A stretch of DNA of 64,000 nucleotides from Bin87 sp965197635 (GCA_965197635.1 CBDANN010000008.1:1798001-1862000); one strand, 5' to 3'. Positions 43,029 to 52,670 are shown, counted from the stretch's first letter. Notes: a model not told the origin generated them from the sequence alone. Program-made: numbers and translations.

Positions 43029-46000
43029 TCAGTGGGCGGCAACTTGGTAGATGGCCGTCCCCACGTTGGCGTACGCCAGCGTCAGCGTGCCTTCGTCAAC
43101 CATGAATTCGAACTTGGCGATGCCGTCGGGCAGGTGGTAGAGGCGTTCCAAGTCGCCGACGACGATGTAGGTTACGTTGTAGCGGTCCAGCAGGTCGAGG
43201 GCGGTGTCAGCGCTGCGGGTGTTGTAGATGGTGGCGACGTCGTTGGCGCGGCGGCGGACGGCGTCGCCGTCGTTGCGCTGCTGGGTCTGGTGCCAAGGCC
43301 AGCCGATGACGGTGGGCAGGCCGGTGTACTGGGAAAAGCGGCTGTTCCAGCAGTACTGGGCGCCGTGGGCTTCCAGGATTACAGGCGTGCCAATCGCGTT
43401 GTCTTGCAGCCACCGGATGGCGTCGTAGTCCCAGTGCATGGCGATGGGTTCCGTCGGTTTATCGGCGCACCAGTCGGGCGGGTGATAAGTGGCTTGGGAC
43501 ATCCATGCCTCCCCGTCCAGAGTCAACGGGGTCGAATTGAAGCGGTCATCGATGCGGACGGGGGTTGCCAGCGCGGGATACACGAGGACGCCGGCAGCCG
43601 TTAGTCCGACCAACGCCGCCGCCGCCCAGCGTAGTTTTCGCCACCCGGCTTTACCACTCCACGACATCGCGGTCCAGCCGCGCCAGAATCCGTATGCGCC
43701 GGCGACAGCGAACAGTATCCACGCTACCAGGTAGTATTTGAACAAGGTGTTCATCCGGGCGATGTCGCCCTCGACGCGGATGAAGTCCACGCCGATTCCG
43801 ACGGCGAGGGCGACCGCCAGCATCGACAATGCCATCACGTCCGAACGCCGGGGCGGGCTGTCCGCATCGGATACCAGAGTTGCCGCCAATGCCCAGCCGG
43901 TCAGCGTCAGCAGGACGGTCAACGCGCCAGCGGTCACGAAGCCGGCAACCCAGAAGTAGCAAGCCAGCAGAATTCCGAATACCACGGCCACCAGGAGCCA
44001 TTGGTGGATCGCCGGTATCCGCGTTCCGAATTTCATCCGCCGCACCAAGGGTCTCCATGCCTGGAGGAGCGTAGCGGCCAACAATGCTGCAGCGGTCAGC
44101 AATGGCAGGGCGTGGATCAGGAGGTAGTTGGTCAACGGAGTGCGCCAACGGGTGGGTTCAATCCCGGTGCCGAAGGTCTCGGTCGCGGAATGAAACGGCA
44201 GGAAGGCAGCGTAGCTGACCAGCAGGGCTGGCACCGCCAGGACTGCGGCCACCGCCAAGCGGGATTTCAGCGGACCCGGCAACATCCAGGCGGCGGCGGC
44301 GACCAGACCCAGCGTCAGCAGGGCGTAGGCCGGATATTCCCAGGAGTTGATTGCCCACAGGCTACCCACGGCGAGGCCCAATGTAGCGATGGTCACCCAC
44401 GGCCAGAGGCTGCGCAATCGTGAACGGGTCAGGCCAACGAGCACAGCAAAACCAACCGCCAATGCCAGCAACGCGAAGGGCAGGGTCATCATGTGAGCGT
44501 GGAGGTCGGCGAAAAGGAAGGTGAAGAACGGGAATTCGGTGATGTGGAAAGCCATTTCTGAGTGGTTCGTCGTTTCAAGCCACGGGGTAAGAAGGGATGG
44601 CTCGAACATCTCGATTTCCGGAATGGCGCGGCTGCTGCGCCAGAAATCGAAGTTGGACAGCGCTGCGTCCATCCCTTGGCTTCTGGCTTTTGCCATCTCG
44701 AACAATTGGACAGGGCCGTCAAGGTTGCCGGCTACTACGGTCATCAGGGCGGCGATGAGGCCGGCCACGGCCGCGCCGCTGGTCGGCACGCGGCGTATCA
44801 ACCGACCTATGCCGATGAGCCACCTGGATAGCCGCCTTCGCGGGAATGATGCGGCGGTGGAACGGGCAGGGTTGGCGGAACCCCTGGCTACGGCCACCAT
44901 GTTGTACGCCAGCGAGCCGGCTCCGGTTGCGGTGAATGCGAACAGCAGAGGAACGGCCAGGTTGAATGCCGTGGTCGGCGGTATGCCGGTGATACGCAGG
45001 GGGATGGACAGGATGAAGTATCCCCAATAGTAGTAGTTCAGATAGCCGCCGCTGAACCAGGGATCATAGGGTGGCAGGACGGAGGAGCGGGCGACGGCGG
45101 TGAAGTAGGCCAGTTCCATGGGTTTTTCGCCGCCGCGCCACGGGTGCCACAGGTCTGGATTTGCGGCGCGGATTACGATGAAGGCGAGGTAGGCCAGCAG
45201 AAACAGCGCTTCGGCCGTGAGCACTAGCCGCCAATGTTCGCGGAGCCAATCAAGCATGGGCCGCCACTGTCGCCATAGCACGACTGCCGACGGCGCTGCC
45301 ACGATGAGCAGGGAGAGCCACACCGCCCCGGCGGAGAATCGCAGCAAGCCGGCGTTCACCAGCATCCAGACGACCCATGCCACCAGCAGCAGGCCGACTA
45401 AGCGAGCGAACAGCACGCCCCGGTCGGGCAGGGGACGCAGCAGCCACCAAGTAAAGGGGAAAGCGACCAGGCAAATCAACTCTACTGCCAGTAGCCAGGT
45501 GAGCCAGGGGATGCGGTTGGGCCAGCCGTCGCGGTCGAACGCTTCAGACCAGGTTCCGCCGGTTTGCTGGGCTTGCAGTTGGCCGGGTGGGAGCATGAGA
45601 GGGGGGACATCGGCGGTATCCACGACGGTGCCGTCGATGCGCTGTCTTAAGTCTGCGGCCGAAAGTTTGCCTGCGTTACGAAACACCAACACTCGCGGGT
45701 GGTCGTAGCCGATGACGTTTTCGTCGGCGTAGCCGAGATTTATAATTAAACCGCCCGGCTTGTCGCGGTCCTCACTCGAATCATAGGACGGGGTTGGCAG
45801 GCCGGCGCGTCCGTAAGGATCGTCCCGGAGCTGGACACCCGCCAGCGATGGGTAGGACGTGAAGGCTCGTTCCAGGTGGTAACCCAGATCTCCCGCAAAC
45901 AGCAGGCGTAGAAATGCTGAGCTTTGGGGATATTGCTCAGGAAGACGAGCCACCGACCCGTAGGCGCGATTGGAATAGAAGACGACGTAATCGCCGGCGG

Positions 46001-47789
46001 CGAGGCGGTCCACCAGTTCCGGGATTTTGGTGAGATCGCTGTCGGGATGGTAAGCGGGGAAAGTCCAGACGTCGTAGCGGCCCAAGTCGGGGATGCGCTC
46101 GTCCCAATGTGAGCCGCCGTTGATAATCGACGCGCCGGGTGGGACATTGGCGTTGATCCACTCGGAGGCAAGCACAGCAGTGTGGGAACGGCTGTAGATG
46201 CCGGCGAATGCCAGGGCGTACAGGACCGTTCCGGCCAGCACGACGACCAGCACGGCGATGCTGATGGGGTAGGCATAGCGACTAGCGTAATGTTTGAAAC
46301 GGCCTTGAGGGGATTGACGCGCCGGGGCGATGGACCGCATGGGAGCGAGTGGAGGGGTGGACCTTACCGCCACGCCGGCCACGGGCGGAGTAGCGTGCCA
46401 TTCCTCGGAGAATGGCGCATCGTCGCCGAAAAGCGGTTCGTCGAATAGCAAGTCGTCGCCCACCGTGGGCGGTGTGGCGTGCCACTCCTCGGAAAAGGGG
46501 GCGTCGTCGGGTTCGCTCGCGACGGGCCGGGCATTTTGGCGGAGACGCCGGGCCCCGGAGACGGCGGCGATGAGCATCCGGGCGGCCATCAGGACGTAGA
46601 AGGGCATCAACGGGAACACGTAGCGCAGGAACTTGACCTCGAACAGTTCCAGGAAGATGAAACCGGGGATGGCCCACGCCAGCAGCAATAGGTCGGCGCG
46701 TTGGGTGATGCCGCCGCGCCACGCCATCCAAGCAGTGAAAGGAGCCGCTAGCCACGCTACGATGCCCAGGGGCAAGCCCAGGCCCCATACCGCGGTCTGG
46801 CGGATTTGATACCAGAAGGCAGGAGTATCCACGTACTGTCGGGTGAAGGGCATGACGAAAGCATCGCGAACCATGCGCGACTGTTCCTGGATGTCGCTGA
46901 GCATCTGGGAATAATCCAGGAATGCGTAGGGTGTCGTAATGAAATAGGCGGCCAACGCCGCTGAGCCAGCCAGCAATACGGTGGGGGCGAAGCGGACGGC
47001 GACGGGCACTGTCAAATCCGACCAGCGCCAGCCGGCGCGGTCTTTGCAGACCCACAGAAAGGTAAGGGCCAGTGGCGCGACGATGGGCGCGACCGACACC
47101 TTGGGAGCCATCGCCAATCCGACCAATGCGCCGAGCAAGACGGCATCACGAGTCCGTTTGGTATCTATGAACCGGAGCATCGCCCACGTCGCCGCGAGGG
47201 AGGTGAGCACGGTGAACGGTTCGGGCCGGTAGAAGTGGGCGTGCTGGATGTGGATAACTGCAAAAGTGGTGAGAGCGGCGGCAAGGATGCCGGTCCAACG
47301 TCCGTACATCCTGCGTCCGATGACGTACATCAGCCATACCGACGCGACGTCGGCTAAAGCAGTCAAGGCCCGTCCGGCGAATCGCATATCCAGCGCGCCC
47401 CAGTCGGTGAACAGTTCGGCTACCGAACGGATGAGCACCAGGGCGTAGATGAGGACGCTGCCCAGGGGGAACCAGTGGGGATTGAGGGGACTTCGCTCCG
47501 CTGACAAGGCCGTCCGGAAGTCGGGTAATCCGGATTCCATGCCGGGCCACTGGTTGATCCAGACCTCATATCCCGGAGCCTCCTTGAGTGTCCGGAACAT
47601 GTCCTCGGCGCGTAGGTAGAAGGAACGCTCGTCGGGATGGAACCCGTGGCCCTGGTCCCAGTCGATGCCGTAAAAGCGCAGGGCCAACGCCGCCGCCAGC
47701 AGCGCCAGTAACAGAAAATTCGGCCCCCACAGCTTGCGCAGGGGGGCGGGTATGCGGAGCAGCAGCGCGTCCCGGCGCGGCCGGCCCAT
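43029..47789 (-). CDS. GT39-type glycosyltransferase fused to DUF2298 (Chlor_Arch_YYY) membrane protein
   Basis: A 1586-residue polytopic membrane protein. The N-terminal half (about 1-640) looks like a PMT/ArnT-type lipid-linked glycosyltransferase: an early acidic loop GFHPDERSFYLRAED, FAVIHIQHAHFYRPEPFTVL and VEFKVKFLRYVFPL-like helices. A hydrophilic insert near residue 440 holds the repeat DDAPFSEEWHATPP twice. The C-terminal half from about residue 860 is DUF2298: GGEKPMELAYFTAVARSS, YDPWFSGGYLNYYYWGYFIL and FHITEFPFFTFLFADLHAHM. DUF2298 is known mainly from Chloroflexi and Archaea. It probably glycosylates a surface polymer or protein. No ribosome site is evident before ATG 47789. Confidence 0.87.
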   Translation of the reverse strand: MGRPRRDALLLRIPAPLRKLWGPNFLLLALLAAALALRFYGIDWDQGHGFHPDERSFYLRAEDMFRTLKEAPGYEVWINQWPGMESGLPDFRTALSAERSPLNPHWFPLGSVLIYALVLIRSVAELFTDWGALDMRFAGRALTALADVASVWLMYVIGRRMYGRWTGILAAALTTFAVIHIQHAHFYRPEPFTVLTSLAATWAMLRFIDTKRTRDAVLLGALVGLAMAPKVSVAPIVAPLALTFLWVCKDRAGWRWSDLTVPVAVRFAPTVLLAGSAALAAYFITTPYAFLDYSQMLSDIQEQSRMVRDAFVMPFTRQYVDTPAFWYQIRQTAVWGLGLPLGIVAWLAAPFTAWMAWRGGITQRADLLLLAWAIPGFIFLELFEVKFLRYVFPLMPFYVLMAARMLIAAVSGARRLRQNARPVASEPDDAPFSEEWHATPPTVGDDLLFDEPLFGDDAPFSEEWHATPPVAGVAVRSTPPLAPMRSIAPARQSPQGRFKHYASRYAYPISIAVLVVVLAGTVLYALAFAGIYSRSHTAVLASEWINANVPPGASIINGGSHWDERIPDLGRYDVWTFPAYHPDSDLTKIPELVDRLAAGDYVVFYSNRAYGSVARLPEQYPQSSAFLRLLFAGDLGYHLERAFTSYPSLAGVQLRDDPYGRAGLPTPSYDSSEDRDKPGGLIINLGYADENVIGYDHPRVLVFRNAGKLSAADLRQRIDGTVVDTADVPPLMLPPGQLQAQQTGGTWSEAFDRDGWPNRIPWLTWLLAVELICLVAFPFTWWLLRPLPDRGVLFARLVGLLLVAWVVWMLVNAGLLRFSAGAVWLSLLIVAAPSAVVLWRQWRPMLDWLREHWRLVLTAEALFLLAYLAFIVIRAANPDLWHPWRGGEKPMELAYFTAVARSSVLPPYDPWFSGGYLNYYYWGYFILSIPLRITGIPPTTAFNLAVPLLFAFTATGAGSLAYNMVAVARGSANPARSTAASFPRRRLSRWLIGIGRLIRRVPTSGAAVAGLIAALMTVVAGNLDGPVQLFEMAKARSQGMDAALSNFDFWRSSRAIPEIEMFEPSLLTPWLETTNHSEMAFHITEFPFFTFLFADLHAHMMTLPFALLALAVGFAVLVGLTRSRLRSLWPWVTIATLGLAVGSLWAINSWEYPAYALLTLGLVAAAAWMLPGPLKSRLAVAAVLAVPALLVSYAAFLPFHSATETFGTGIEPTRWRTPLTNYLLIHALPLLTAAALLAATLLQAWRPLVRRMKFGTRIPAIHQWLLVAVVFGILLACYFWVAGFVTAGALTVLLTLTGWALAATLVSDADSPPRRSDVMALSMLAVALAVGIGVDFIRVEGDIARMNTLFKYYLVAWILFAVAGAYGFWRGWTAMSWSGKAGWRKLRWAAAALVGLTAAGVLVYPALATPVRIDDRFNSTPLTLDGEAWMSQATYHPPDWCADKPTEPIAMHWDYDAIRWLQDNAIGTPVILEAHGAQYCWNSRFSQYTGLPTVIGWPWHQTQQRNDGDAVRRRANDVATIYNTRSADTALDLLDRYNVTYIVVGDLERLYHLPDGIAKFEFMVDEGTLTLAYANVGTAIYQVAAH
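44824..44851. repeat. Family B REP-like sequence inside a coding region
   Basis: CTGGATAGCCGCCTTCGCGG followed by GAATGATG resembles the right arm of the element at 22177-22206, but lies in frame within the GT39/DUF2298 gene, where it encodes the basic stretch ASFPRRRLSRWL in a loop between membrane segments. Confidence 0.55.
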
Positions 47790-47849
47790 CAGCAGTAGCG
47801 CGCTAGATTCGCAATGTCAGGACAAACTCGGTAAGAGACGGCTGGCGCG

Positions 47850-48857
47850 TCAGCTGCCCACGACACAGCAGAGGTCGGCGGTACGGCAGGAGTAGCCCCA
47901 CTCGTTGTCGTACCAACCCAGGATCTTGACCATGCTGTCGTCCAGTACCATGGTGCTTAGGGCGTCGAAGATGCAGCTGTGGGTGTTCCCCCGGATGTCG
48001 GAGCTCACGATGGGGTCTTCGGTGTATTCCAGGATGCCCCGCAAGGGACCTTCGGCGGCGGCTTTGAAAGCGGCGTTCACTTCCTCTTTGGTGACATTCT
48101 GCTTCAGGTCGGCCACGAAGTCGGTGGCGGATCCGATGGACGTGGGGATGCGGTAGGCGATGCCGTGGAGTTTGCCGTTGAGTTCCGGCAACACGACCCC
48201 GACGGAACGGGCGGCGCCGGTGCTGGTGGGGATGATGTTCTGCCCTGCGGCGCGCGCGCGGCGTAGGTCGCGGTGGTTGCGGTCGAGGATGCTCTGGTCG
48301 TTGGTGTAGGCGTGGATGGTGGACATCAGGCCGCGCTCCACGCCGAAGGCGTCGTGCAGCACTTTGACCATGGGGGCGAAGCAGTTGGTGGTGCAGGAGG
48401 CGTTGGAGATGATGCGATGGTCGTCGTTATACGCCTCGTCATTGACGCCCAGGACGATGGTGGCGTCAGCGCCACGAGCCGGGGCGGAGATGATCACCTT
48501 GTTGGCCCCGCCGCTGTCGATATGGGCGGCGGCTTTGGCGGCGTCGGTGAAGCGTCCGGTGCATTCCACCACGATGTCCACGTCCATTTCGGACCAAGGT
48601 ATGTTGGCCGGATCGGATTCCTGGAATGCGCGGATGGTCTTGCCGTCGATGACGAGGTTGTCGTTGTCGGTGCCGACGGTTCCGGCATAGGGCCCATAGG
48701 TGCTGTCGTACTTGAACAGGTGGGCGGCTTGCTCGAGATCCCCGTTGCCATTGATCGCTACCAGGTCGAGCCGGTCGTGGTAGGTGGGCGAAAGTGCCGC
48801 GCGTGCGACCAAACGTCCAATGCGTCCGAAACCGTTGATACCGATCCGCGTCACCAT
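47850..48857 (-). CDS. gap: Glyceraldehyde-3-phosphate dehydrogenase, type I
   Basis: 335 residues, normal length. NAD-binding GINGFGRIGRLVARA at the N-terminus, the active-site SNASCTTNCFAPMVKVLHDA with the catalytic Cys, MSTIHAYTNDQ, and the C-terminal WYDNEWGYSCRTADL are all present. Oxidises glyceraldehyde 3-phosphate in glycolysis. GGGAGG precedes ATG 48857. The enolase gene lies 750 bp upstream on the same strand; two small membrane-protein genes intervene. Confidence 0.97.
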   Translation of the reverse strand: MVTRIGINGFGRIGRLVARAALSPTYHDRLDLVAINGNGDLEQAAHLFKYDSTYGPYAGTVGTDNDNLVIDGKTIRAFQESDPANIPWSEMDVDIVVECTGRFTDAAKAAAHIDSGGANKVIISAPARGADATIVLGVNDEAYNDDHRIISNASCTTNCFAPMVKVLHDAFGVERGLMSTIHAYTNDQSILDRNHRDLRRARAAGQNIIPTSTGAARSVGVVLPELNGKLHGIAYRIPTSIGSATDFVADLKQNVTKEEVNAAFKAAAEGPLRGILEYTEDPIVSSDIRGNTHSCIFDALSTMVLDDSMVKILGWYDNEWGYSCRTADLCCVVGS

Positions 48858-49024
48858 TTCGGTGTGCCTCCCGTCAGTTCTACAGTGGCCAATGGGTTGG
48901 TGGACAGACGAAGCGAAGCGTCCGTGCCTGGCGGTGGCGATTATACCACCGAAAATGCGGGGCTGGTGTGGTTTGTCACGCGGTACGGTCCGCTGGTATA
49001 GTCAATGCAGAGGACGGTGGCGAA

Positions 49025-49366
49025 ATGGCTACGCCGGAAGTGCAGAGCAACGTGACGGTGAACGAGCCACCCCCGACGACGGGGCAGCACGATGCTGCTG
49101 GCGGCGCGGAAAAGAACTGGTGGGATGATTTCCTGCGGGTGGAAAAACTCTTTACCATCCTTGGCGTCATATTTCTCATTGGCATATCCGCAGCCTATCT
49201 GGGCTCACGCATTGGGAATTATGATCTTCTCATCGTCGGGGTTGTGGTTGTCAGCCTGGCGTTGGTTGGTATGGCATCGCTTTTCTTTCCTCTGAATTGG
49301 ATACTCCTCAAAGGGTTTCTAGCCTGGCGGCGACGGCGGGCCGCCGAACGTGCCCAGGACGTATAA
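49025..49366 (+). CDS. Small two-helix membrane protein
   Basis: A 113-residue protein from ATG 49025 with AGAGGACGG upstream. An N-terminal soluble stretch is followed by two hydrophobic helices (LFTILGVIFLIGISAAYLGS and LLIVGVVVVSLALVGMASLF) and a basic tail RRRRAAERAQ. Family not recognised. Its 3' end overlaps the convergent gene ending at 49319 by 48 bp. Confidence 0.65.
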   Translation: MATPEVQSNVTVNEPPPTTGQHDAAGGAEKNWWDDFLRVEKLFTILGVIFLIGISAAYLGSRIGNYDLLIVGVVVVSLALVGMASLFFPLNWILLKGFLAWRRRRAAERAQDV

Positions 49367-49582
49367 CGCTACCGCCGGGGCCAGCACTGCCAAGGCGAGC
49401 ACGAATGCAGCCCAAATTATCGCCGGGCGAAGGTAACGGTAAGCGGTCCGATTGGCTTCATCCTGCGGAATAAGCCGCACAAATAGCGAAGCCACAAGGC
49501 AAATTGCGATTGCCCAGAGAATGCCGGTTAACAGCGGGTTAGGCAAGAGGGCCAATAGCTCCGGCGGCAATGTTGTTCCCAT
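49319..49582 (-). CDS. Small membrane protein
   Basis: An 87-residue protein from ATG 49582, with GAGGG eight bases upstream. Two hydrophobic segments are visible: LLTGILWAIAICLVASLFV and PAIIWAAFVLALAVLAPAVA. It lies 29 bp downstream of the enolase gene and may be co-transcribed. No family recognised. Its end overlaps the convergent small membrane gene by 48 bp, so one of the two ends may be over-called. Confidence 0.6.
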   Translation of the reverse strand: MGTTLPPELLALLPNPLLTGILWAIAICLVASLFVRLIPQDEANRTAYRYLRPAIIWAAFVLALAVLAPAVALYVLGTFGGPPSPPG

Positions 49583-49610
49583 CGCTTTTACCCTCGTCAA
49601 CGTCTGTTGC

Positions 49611-50918
49611 CTATCCGCTCATCCTCAACCCCCGGTACACCTCCATCCCCGCGTACCGCGCTCCCGCCCCCAGCTCCGCCTCGATCCGCAGGAGACGGTT
49701 GTACTTTGCCACGCGCTCGGACCGGGCCGGCGCGCCCGTCTTGATTTGGCCGGCGTTCCAGGCTACGGCGAGGTCGGCGATGGTGGTGTCCTCGGTTTCG
49801 CCGGAGCGGTGGCTCATCACGGTGGTCCAGCCGGCGTTGCGGGCCATTTGCAGGGCGGCTTTGGTTTCGGACAGGGTGCCGATCTGGTTGGGCTTGAGGA
49901 GGATGGAATTGCCGGCGGACTCGTTGATTCCTCGTTGCAGGCGGCTGATGTTGGTTACCAGCAGGTCGTCGCCGACCAACTGGATGGAATTGCCGAGCCG
50001 TTGGGTCAGGGTGGTCCAGCCCTCCCAGTCATCCTCGAATAGGCCGTCCTCGATGCTGATGATGGGGTACTCGGCGCACCATTGGGCGTACAGGTCCACC
50101 AGTTCGGCGGCGGTCAGCGATACACCCTCCCTCTCCAGGTCATAGCGAGCGGCGGCGGCGTTCCACAGCTCGGAGGCGGCCACATCCAGGGCGATGTACA
50201 CCTCCTGGCCGGCCGTGTATCCGGCGGTCTCAATGGCCTGCAGCACCACCTCGATGGCGTCGCGGTTGGATGGCAGGGTGGGCGCGAATCCGCCCTCGTC
50301 GCCCACGTTCAGGTTATGTCCGTCGCGGCGGAGGATGGACTTGAGAGACTGGTAGATTTCCACGCCGGCGCGTAGGGCGTCGGAGAAGCGGTCAAAGCCG
50401 GCCGGGGCGACCATGAACTCCTGCACGTCGGCGGAGTCGGAGGCATGACGACCGCCGTTGAGGATATTTAAAAGAGGCACCGGCAAGCTCACGTCGCCGC
50501 CGCCAGACAGATGCCGCCACAGCGAGCCGCCGGCCGCTGACACCGCCGCCGCCCGCGCCGCCGCCATGGACACGGCCAGGACGGCGTTGGCTCCCAACCC
50601 ACTCTTGTCGTCGGTGCCGTCGAGGTCGTTGAGGCGCTGGTCAACGTCGGATTGGTCGAAGGGAGAGTTGCCGGCCAGGGCTGGGGCGATGCGGTCGTTG
50701 ACGTTGGACACGGCGGTGAGGGTGCCGCCGCCGCCGAAGCGGGCCGGATCGCCGTCGCGCAGCTCCAGCGCTTCGTAGCTGCCGGTGCTGGCGCCGGAGG
50801 GGACGAGGGCGAGGCCGACACTGCCGTCGGATAGGGTGACTTCCGCCTCAACCGTTGGGTTGCCACGGGAGTCCAGGGCCTCGCGCCCGATAATGGTTGC
50901 TATCGTGGCGTCAGCCAT
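49611..50918 (-). CDS. eno: Enolase
   Basis: 435 residues, normal length. N-terminal ATIIGREALDSRGNPTVEAE, metal-site region SIEDGLFEDDWEGW, the signature LLKPNQIGTLSETKAA and catalytic SHRSGETEDTTIADLAV are all present. Converts 2-phosphoglycerate to phosphoenolpyruvate. ATG 50918 lies inside the last codons of the LOG-like gene (8-bp overlap), with GGAGG in that gene as ribosome site. Confidence 0.97.
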   Translation of the reverse strand: MADATIATIIGREALDSRGNPTVEAEVTLSDGSVGLALVPSGASTGSYEALELRDGDPARFGGGGTLTAVSNVNDRIAPALAGNSPFDQSDVDQRLNDLDGTDDKSGLGANAVLAVSMAAARAAAVSAAGGSLWRHLSGGGDVSLPVPLLNILNGGRHASDSADVQEFMVAPAGFDRFSDALRAGVEIYQSLKSILRRDGHNLNVGDEGGFAPTLPSNRDAIEVVLQAIETAGYTAGQEVYIALDVAASELWNAAAARYDLEREGVSLTAAELVDLYAQWCAEYPIISIEDGLFEDDWEGWTTLTQRLGNSIQLVGDDLLVTNISRLQRGINESAGNSILLKPNQIGTLSETKAALQMARNAGWTTVMSHRSGETEDTTIADLAVAWNAGQIKTGAPARSERVAKYNRLLRIEAELGAGARYAGMEVYRGLRMSG

Positions 50919-51447
50919 TGGGCACCTCCGGCAGGGGTTCGGAGTAGGCGACGGTTTGGGTTTCGTCGGTGCGGGCCAGGGCCGCGGCTACGGCCTTATC
51001 CACCGCATCTACCGGGTTGTTGGCGATGATGTAATTATCGCCAACGGGCAGTCCGTCGCCGCGCACGGTCAGCGGCCAACTGTTCAGGGCCACCACCGGA
51101 ATGCCGTAGCTCAGCGCGTAGGCGATTTCGGAGAGGGTGCCGAACGCTCCGCCCACGGCGATGACGGCTTGTCCGGTGCTGACCACCGCCACGTTGCGCG
51201 CGAACCCCATGTTGGTGGCAACAGGGAAGTCCACGTACTCATTGGCGGTGTGAGGCGAGCCACCGGGCAGGATGCCGATAGTGGTGCCGTTCTCCGACTT
51301 GGCCCCCTTGCACACCGCCTCCATCACGCCGGTCAAGCCGCCGCAGACCAGGGTGATGCCGCGCTTGCCTAGCTCCCTGCCCACTCCTTCCGCGAGTGCG
51401 TACACATGGGATGGTGGGTCGTAGTTGCCGATGACTGCGATGATCAT
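50911..51447 (-). CDS. LOG/TIGR00725-family protein
   Basis: A 178-residue Rossmann-like protein, MIIAVIGNYDPPSHVYALAE at the N-terminus, with GITLVCGGLTGVMEAVCKGA and VGGAFGTLSEIAYALSYGIP. These match the LOG-like family whose best-known members are cytokinin-activating phosphoribohydrolases (motif G-G-x-G-T-x2-E). The usual Lys/Arg pocket residue of true LOG enzymes was not verified. It is translationally coupled to eno by an 8-bp overlap. Confidence 0.88.
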   Translation of the reverse strand: MIIAVIGNYDPPSHVYALAEGVGRELGKRGITLVCGGLTGVMEAVCKGAKSENGTTIGILPGGSPHTANEYVDFPVATNMGFARNVAVVSTGQAVIAVGGAFGTLSEIAYALSYGIPVVALNSWPLTVRGDGLPVGDNYIIANNPVDAVDKAVAAALARTDETQTVAYSEPLPEVPNG

Positions 51448-51498
51448 GGGGTTTTACCTCTTGCTAATTGGGGCAGGGGAGGGTGCATTCGGGCCTTG

Positions 51499-52389
51499 TC
51501 AATGCGCCATAAGCAACTCGATGCTAACTTCCCAATCGTGGTCGGTGTCCACTTCCAATACATAGTTGCCTGCTTGCAGGTGGTAGCTGGCACCGTCGTT
51601 GTAAATGGTCAAAGTTTCTGAACCTCCGCTTTTTCCTCTCCCATAGATCCCAACTGAGCGGTCATCGCCGGTGCTCAGTTCCACGACATCAACGAAGAAA
51701 TTCCCGTCTGTGTTCTGACGTGTGGTCGTAACACGGTAAACCCCGGCCTCCAACCGAATCACGTTATCCGCACCATCACCAATGCCGGTAAACGTTCCAA
51801 TGCTTTGAATGGGCAGATAATTCCCCGTCAAAACAGCGGATGTAGCCTCACAGGCTATACCATCTCCGTCCCTGTCGAGGGCTGAACGGTAAACCGGGCT
51901 GCCCTGTTTGACGCCTCCGGGATGGTGCGCTCGCACAGCGTCACAATTGGGATACTGGTCGGCATAATCAACCGAAGATGCCGGGGTCAACGTCAGCAGG
52001 TTGGACCAATCGCCGTATTGCGGAACGCCGTTTCGGTTGTCATTGCTGGCGACGATGAAATAGTAGTCCACCCCTGGCGATAGCCGGGTGAGTGTCCATT
52101 GCGTTTGGCCGGTGTTGGCCGCATCCAGAAAATGGAACGCTTCCAGCCAATCCCGTCTGGCAGCAACAGTCGCCTCGTAATCTGGCTTCGCAACCCAGCC
52201 GATGCGGTAATAAACTGCGTCGGCGACTGCGTTCCACGATACGATCACCTGCCCGGTCTCGCTCCCGTTCACTGCTGACGTTCCGGTGGGACCGGCCGGA
52301 GCTACGGTTTGCGCGCTGACATTGCCGGCGGTGAATGTAGCAAACAGCACCAGAATAGCCATCACAAGTGTCATCTTGATTTTCATCAT
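51499..52389 (-). CDS. Secreted FN3-Excalibur domain protein
   Basis: A 296-residue protein from ATG 52389 with AGAGG upstream. Signal peptide MMKIKMTLVMAILVLFATF ends near VSAQ. A fibronectin type III domain covers about 32-125 (QVIVSWNAVADAVYYRIGW to WSNLLTLTPA). An Excalibur calcium-binding motif follows: YPNCDAVRAHHPGGV and SALDRDGDGIACE. The last 100 residues form a beta-rich domain (VIRLEAGVYRVTTTR to NYVLEVDTDHDWEVSI) resembling bacterial pre-peptidase type domains. Probably an extracellular binding protein. Confidence 0.85.
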   Translation of the reverse strand: MMKIKMTLVMAILVLFATFTAGNVSAQTVAPAGPTGTSAVNGSETGQVIVSWNAVADAVYYRIGWVAKPDYEATVAARRDWLEAFHFLDAANTGQTQWTLTRLSPGVDYYFIVASNDNRNGVPQYGDWSNLLTLTPASSVDYADQYPNCDAVRAHHPGGVKQGSPVYRSALDRDGDGIACEATSAVLTGNYLPIQSIGTFTGIGDGADNVIRLEAGVYRVTTTRQNTDGNFFVDVVELSTGDDRSVGIYGRGKSGGSETLTIYNDGASYHLQAGNYVLEVDTDHDWEVSIELLMAH

Positions 52390-52470
52390 CGTGCCTCTCG
52401 GTAGTGTGTGTTTCGGGTATTTTGGCCCAGCTAGCGATGCAAGCGGCAACGGCCGCTGCTGCTGCGGCGA

Positions 52471-52500
52471 CGAGATTGCCACGCTGCGCTCGCAATGACA
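52471..52500. repeat. Family A REP half copy
   Basis: CGAGATTGCCACGCTGCGCT followed by CGCAATGACA, between the nuoN fragment and the FN3-Excalibur gene; it matches the right arm of the element at 21954. Confidence 0.65.
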
Positions 52501-52529
52501 TGGGGGAAGTTATCCCCTTGAGTTCAGCC

Positions 52530-52641
52530 TCACGGAATTATCGCCGCGCTCGCCGCCTCAATCAGCCCCAGCAGCGGCGCCGGATAGACGCCTAGCCACG
52601 TCACCACCAGCAACCCCACGCCCATGGTGTCGGCCAACAAC
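52530..52641 (-). pseudogene. Second, diverged copy of the nuoN 3' end
   Basis: On the minus strand this stretch encodes LLADTMGVGLLVVTWLGVYP and then PLLGLIEAASAAIIP with stop at 52530-52532. The true nuoN ends LLAGTMGIGLVVVTWLGIYP and PLLGLIEAASSAILPPG. The similarity starts and stops abruptly. With the true nuoN end at 53172-53290 it forms a direct repeat flanking the aspartic protease gene, so it is a relic of duplication or allele replacement. Confidence 0.85.
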
Positions 52642-52670
52642 AGCGGCAACCTGGTTTTCCGTTTCCCCGG

